NCBI RefSeq assembly: GCF_001971785.1
Contig: NZ_CP019389.1
Location: 3,173,001 to 3,237,000, forward strand
Length of the DNA stretch: 64,000 bases
Direction: 5' to 3'
Source: Seonamhaeicola sp. S2-3
GTDB taxonomy: Bacteria > Bacteroidota > Bacteroidia > Flavobacteriales > Flavobacteriaceae
Part shown: positions 61,472 through 64,000 of the stretch, one piece after another
Position numbering within the stretch: position 1 is the first letter of the stretch
Layout of the letters: each line of letters begins with the position of its first letter
The notes under the pieces: generated by a model
Database searches by the model: none
Told to the model about the DNA's origin: nothing
Seen by the model: only the letters and a program-made list of their open reading frames with translations
Made by a program: the position numbers and the translations under genes

Positions 61472-62215
61472 TTATTTAGGAGAATAACTTAAATCTGTTC
61501 TTATCCAGCCCGAATATTCTTCCATTTTTTCTACATATTTTATCACTTTATCAAAAGTTTCATATCTATCAGGTCCTAAAACATCTTGATTTGCTTTGGC
61601 TCTTTGGGCTCCTTCAACTTCACTTTTTGCGGGCACAGAGATTAAATAATAACTTTCCATAGTACCAAAACCACTTTGATAGACATTATAATATTCTTTT
61701 GAACCTTTAGAAACAAACATATCTTTAACTGCTTTTAAACCTTCTTTTAGTTTTGCTCCATTTTTTGGCTTATAGTACATAAGAATCCATTTACGATAGT
61801 TTTGATCAGACAGATCTGTACCTTCAGGGGCTTTGTAGCTTAAGTCATCTATTTTGTACAAAAGGTAAGTTCCGTGAGAGTCATAGCATTTATCAAAGTT
61901 TTTAAACATTTCACTAAATTTTTCTCCCATCGCTTTGGCCATATCTTCAAAAGGATTTTTATCTAATTCAGCAAAATTTTCAATAGGAGTAATGTAATAA
62001 TAGGTAAAGTCATCTCTCATTGCGGTTACCCATGAGGTTTGTAAATTGTATTCTGTACTAGCCTCATTAAATTCTTTTGCAATTTTTTCATAGTCTGCTG
62101 ATTTTGATGGCTTCACATTGTCTTGATGAATTTGAAAAGCTTGTTGCGCAGATAAGAAAGTTACATTTAACGAGAGTAGAACAGCTAATACAAAAGATAA
62201 TTTAATTGTTTTCAT
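61472..62215 (-). CDS. Secreted protein of unknown function
   Basis: A 247-residue exported protein with signal peptide (1-23, VTFLSAQ). The mature part looks like two related halves of the same fold. Each starts with a strand and long helix (QIHQDNVKPSKSADYEKIAK and MYYKPKNGAKLKEGLKAVKD) and continues with an aromatic strand (FTYYYITPIENFAELDKNPF and ESYYLISVPAKSEVEGAQ), in the manner of a dimeric alpha/beta-barrel (ferredoxin-like) domain duplicated in tandem. No cofactor or catalytic residues can be assigned. No lipobox or T9SS tail, so it is probably periplasmic. It is convergent with rnpB. Function unknown. Confidence 0.75.
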   Translation of the reverse strand: MKTIKLSFVLAVLLSLNVTFLSAQQAFQIHQDNVKPSKSADYEKIAKEFNEASTEYNLQTSWVTAMRDDFTYYYITPIENFAELDKNPFEDMAKAMGEKFSEMFKNFDKCYDSHGTYLLYKIDDLSYKAPEGTDLSDQNYRKWILMYYKPKNGAKLKEGLKAVKDMFVSKGSKEYYNVYQSGFGTMESYYLISVPAKSEVEGAQRAKANQDVLGPDRYETFDKVIKYVEKMEEYSGWIRTDLSYSPK

Positions 62216-62377
62216 TTCATTTATGGTTTAAAAGTTAGTAATACAATTTTAAGCCCATAAACATGACCAGAAAAACAAACGTTTTTCTAATTTGAGAGAA
62301 GTGCTAAATAGAGTCTGGGACTCTTAAGGAGAGTTGTAAGATACTGAAAAAAAAGAAATTACCTATACAAGTGACTG

Positions 62378-62920
62378 TTATTTTGTTAATTTAAAAAAGC
62401 TAAAGGTATTTCCGCCATAACTTTTTGAATAATCAAAATTAACATGATTTGATAAATCTGTGTGCTTAGAATGTTCTATAATTAACACACCATCATTAAG
62501 CAACAAATTATTATTAAAAACATAATCTGAAATGGTTAAAAATTGTTCTGTTGTAAAGTTATAGGGTGGGTCTGCAAAAATAATATCAGATTGCATTTTA
62601 GTTTTTTCTAAAAATTTAAACACATCACTTTTTATGGTTTGTATAGGCATCTCAAAAGAAGCGGCTGTTTTATTTATAAACTTAATGCAGTTAAAATTTT
62701 CATCAACGCTCACAATATTTGTTGTTCCTCTTGATGCAAATTCATAGCTAATGTTACCAGTACCAGCAAATAAATCTAGCACCGAAATATCTTCAAAATA
62801 ATACGAGTTATTTAAGATATTGAATAACGATTCTTTTGCCATATCTGTTGTAGGGCGAACTGGAAGGTTTTTTGGCGCAACAATTTTGCGTCTTTTGTAT
62901 GTTCCTGATATTATACGCAT
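62378..62920 (-). CDS. rsmD: 16S rRNA (guanine(966)-N(2))-methyltransferase RsmD
   Basis: An SAM-dependent methyltransferase acting on G966 of 16S rRNA in the small subunit. The 180 residues start with the family N-terminus MRIISGTYKRRKIVAP and RPTTDMAKESLFNIL. Motif I is VLDLFAGTGNISYEFASRG (about 46-64) and motif IV is IIFADPPYNF (about 113-122). It overlaps the upstream DUF3822 gene by one base (start at 62920), so the two are translationally coupled. Confidence 0.95.
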   Translation of the reverse strand: MRIISGTYKRRKIVAPKNLPVRPTTDMAKESLFNILNNSYYFEDISVLDLFAGTGNISYEFASRGTTNIVSVDENFNCIKFINKTAASFEMPIQTIKSDVFKFLEKTKMQSDIIFADPPYNFTTEQFLTISDYVFNNNLLLNDGVLIIEHSKHTDLSNHVNFDYSKSYGGNTFSFFKLTK

Positions 62921-63741
62921 TAAAAACTTTTAATTAAAGCAAAATTTGAATAGTTGGTTTTTGTATTTTCAATAAATTTAAAAGAGTCGTTTCTATTTCC
63001 AAAAGTTACATGTCTTACATATCGGTATGTAATTTTATAAAACTCGTCATCTTTATCTATATCGCCTACAAATACTAAATTAAAAACTTCTGGATTTAAG
63101 TTTAATTGTTCGGCAGTAAATAGAATGTAATAAATAAAATCTTCTTTTGTAATATACTCAAAGGTATTGTAGAATATTAGTTTTGCTTTTTCAATAACTA
63201 TTATTTCAAGGTGGCTAGCGCTAACGTTTACATAAACTTTTGTTACTTCTGCATTTTTTTCTAATTGAAGAATGGATTCAATTAATACGGTTGAAATATG
63301 TTTAAAAGTAAAAGCCCCAAATTTATCAATTAAATAGTTATTAATATTTATGTATGGTATATAAACACAAACACTATCGCTTAATAAAACATTATCATAA
63401 GTAATGTAATCAGACTTTAGAATTTTAGAGTTGAATTTTAAATAATCTGCTAAGGCATCTTTATTAAATAGAGGTTTGGGTACAAGTGTAGACAACTCAT
63501 TATCGTGTATTACGCAAACGCTATCAAAGTCTTCATGTAGAGATGTTTCTGTGTTGAATAGCCCTTTTAATTCATCTAAAAGTTCTATAGGGTTTAGTTT
63601 TCTATCAAAGTCAATAACTTTTAAAGTAGAAATAGTATTTGTATCTTTTTGTAGAATACAAAAAGAAAGTCCATTCAAACTAAGTTGAATGGACAATTGT
63701 TTATTAGTTAGTTTATTTATATTTCTATTCGTTATCGCCAT
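62920..63741 (-). CDS. DUF3822-family protein
   Basis: A 273-residue protein of the Bacteroidetes-specific DUF3822 family, conserved next to rsmD. Residues LSIQLSLNGLSFCILQKDTN near the start, VCVIHDNELSTLVPKPLFN (about 97-115) and DYITYDNVLLSDSVCVYIPY (about 128-147) are family-like. The alternation of strands and helices recalls an actin-like ATPase fold, but no phosphate-binding loops are evident. I chose the ATG at 63741 (MAITNRN); a start at 63762 would add seven residues that overlap the upstream coding region. Cytoplasmic; role unknown, although the constant partnership with rsmD suggests ribosome-related or coupled expression. Confidence 0.82.
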   Translation of the reverse strand: MAITNRNINKLTNKQLSIQLSLNGLSFCILQKDTNTISTLKVIDFDRKLNPIELLDELKGLFNTETSLHEDFDSVCVIHDNELSTLVPKPLFNKDALADYLKFNSKILKSDYITYDNVLLSDSVCVYIPYININNYLIDKFGAFTFKHISTVLIESILQLEKNAEVTKVYVNVSASHLEIIVIEKAKLIFYNTFEYITKEDFIYYILFTAEQLNLNPEVFNLVFVGDIDKDDEFYKITYRYVRHVTFGNRNDSFKFIENTKTNYSNFALIKSF

Positions 63742-64000
63742 ATGTTTTAGGCCAGTTCCCATTAGTTTTAACCTCTTCCATTGATCCTACTTTTAAGGCA
63801 TCTCCATTAACACCATCTACCGAAACTACTTGGTTTTCTTGCACTAATAAATCTTTATCTAAATCGTATAGAATAACATCTTTTTTAACAGATGCTTCAA
63901 ATACAGGTATGTTTAAACCATTTTGCTCTAAAAATCCAGCTTGCATTTTAAATTTTTCACCTGGTTTACCTACTGGTACATTCATCATAGTTTTGTATCT
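63725..64000 (-). CDS. C-terminal part of an unidentified protein, cut by the window edge
   Basis: The frame is open to the window end (RYKTMMNVPVGKPGEKFK...), so the ATG pair at 63983-63988 need not be the start. The visible 92 residues (ending WPKTYGDNE) hold strand-rich segments LNIPVFEASVKKDVILYDLD and DLLVQENQVVSVDGVNGDAL. I recognise no family and see no signal or membrane segment in this part. The stop overlaps the DUF3822 start by 17 bases, so it is the first visible gene of that operon. Confidence 0.6.
   Translation of the reverse strand, partial: RYKTMMNVPVGKPGEKFKMQAGFLEQNGLNIPVFEASVKKDVILYDLDKDLLVQENQVVSVDGVNGDALKVGSMEEVKTNGNWPKTYGDNE

Overview
The window is a stretch of chromosome from a member of the Bacteroidota, almost certainly a marine flavobacterium (Flavobacteriaceae). 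The evidence is: AT-rich DNA; -7 boxes of the Bacteroidetes type (TAnnTTTG) with few Shine-Dalgarno sequences; the type IX secretion (T9SS) gene porQ; three PorP/SprF-type proteins; secreted proteins with type A and type B T9SS sorting tails; a two-component kinase with a Reg_prop/Y_Y_Y sensor; and an exported PL7 alginate lyase. I see no tRNA, insertion sequence, phage or CRISPR array.

Layout. 1-4077: lon (5' end cut by the window), porQ and cmk on the + strand. 4084-12533: minus-strand accessory genes, namely a lipoprotein, a T9SS-exported LRR/beta-helix protein, a secreted protein of unknown function, a LytTR response regulator with its hybrid-propeller histidine kinase, and a small LysM protein. 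12692-19463: housekeeping genes, namely rpsA with a structured-looking leader, pyrR-pyrB-(STAS-like)-rnz, pdxH and a CAP-domain lipoprotein. 19751-33862: a minus-strand operon of five genes, read in the order small secreted protein, 2891-residue SprB-like adhesin, SprF-like protein, and two tandem PorE-like OmpA proteins. 34341-41013: sixA and a second surface cluster (small exported protein, beta-helix protein, Ig-like/CHU_C protein, and a PorP protein fused to a coiled coil and a SPOR-like tail). 41377-52793: a second giant SprB-repeat adhesin, split into two frames by an apparent one-base loss in a G run, followed by another PorP/SprF gene. 52798-52887: a compact GC-richer structured element. 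52987-64000: ppk1-ppx, an outer-membrane barrel gene, miaE, dnaX, the alginate lyase, the RNase P RNA, a secreted protein, rsmD, a DUF3822 gene and the 3' end of one more gene.

How it fits together. PorQ belongs to the T9SS apparatus. The adhesins, the Ig/CHU_C protein, the beta-helix protein and the lyase look like its cargo, and the PorP/SprF and OmpA-type proteins encoded beside the adhesins are probably their dedicated outer-membrane partners. The parts most worth a second look are the PorP-coiled-coil-SPOR fusion, the homogenised repeats in the first adhesin, the frame break in the second, a correctly phased A AAA AAA slippery site in dnaX at the classical tau/gamma position, the structured element after the last porP gene, and recurrent ATCGAT-containing motifs upstream of the surface genes. 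All family calls rest on reading motifs by eye; no database search was possible.
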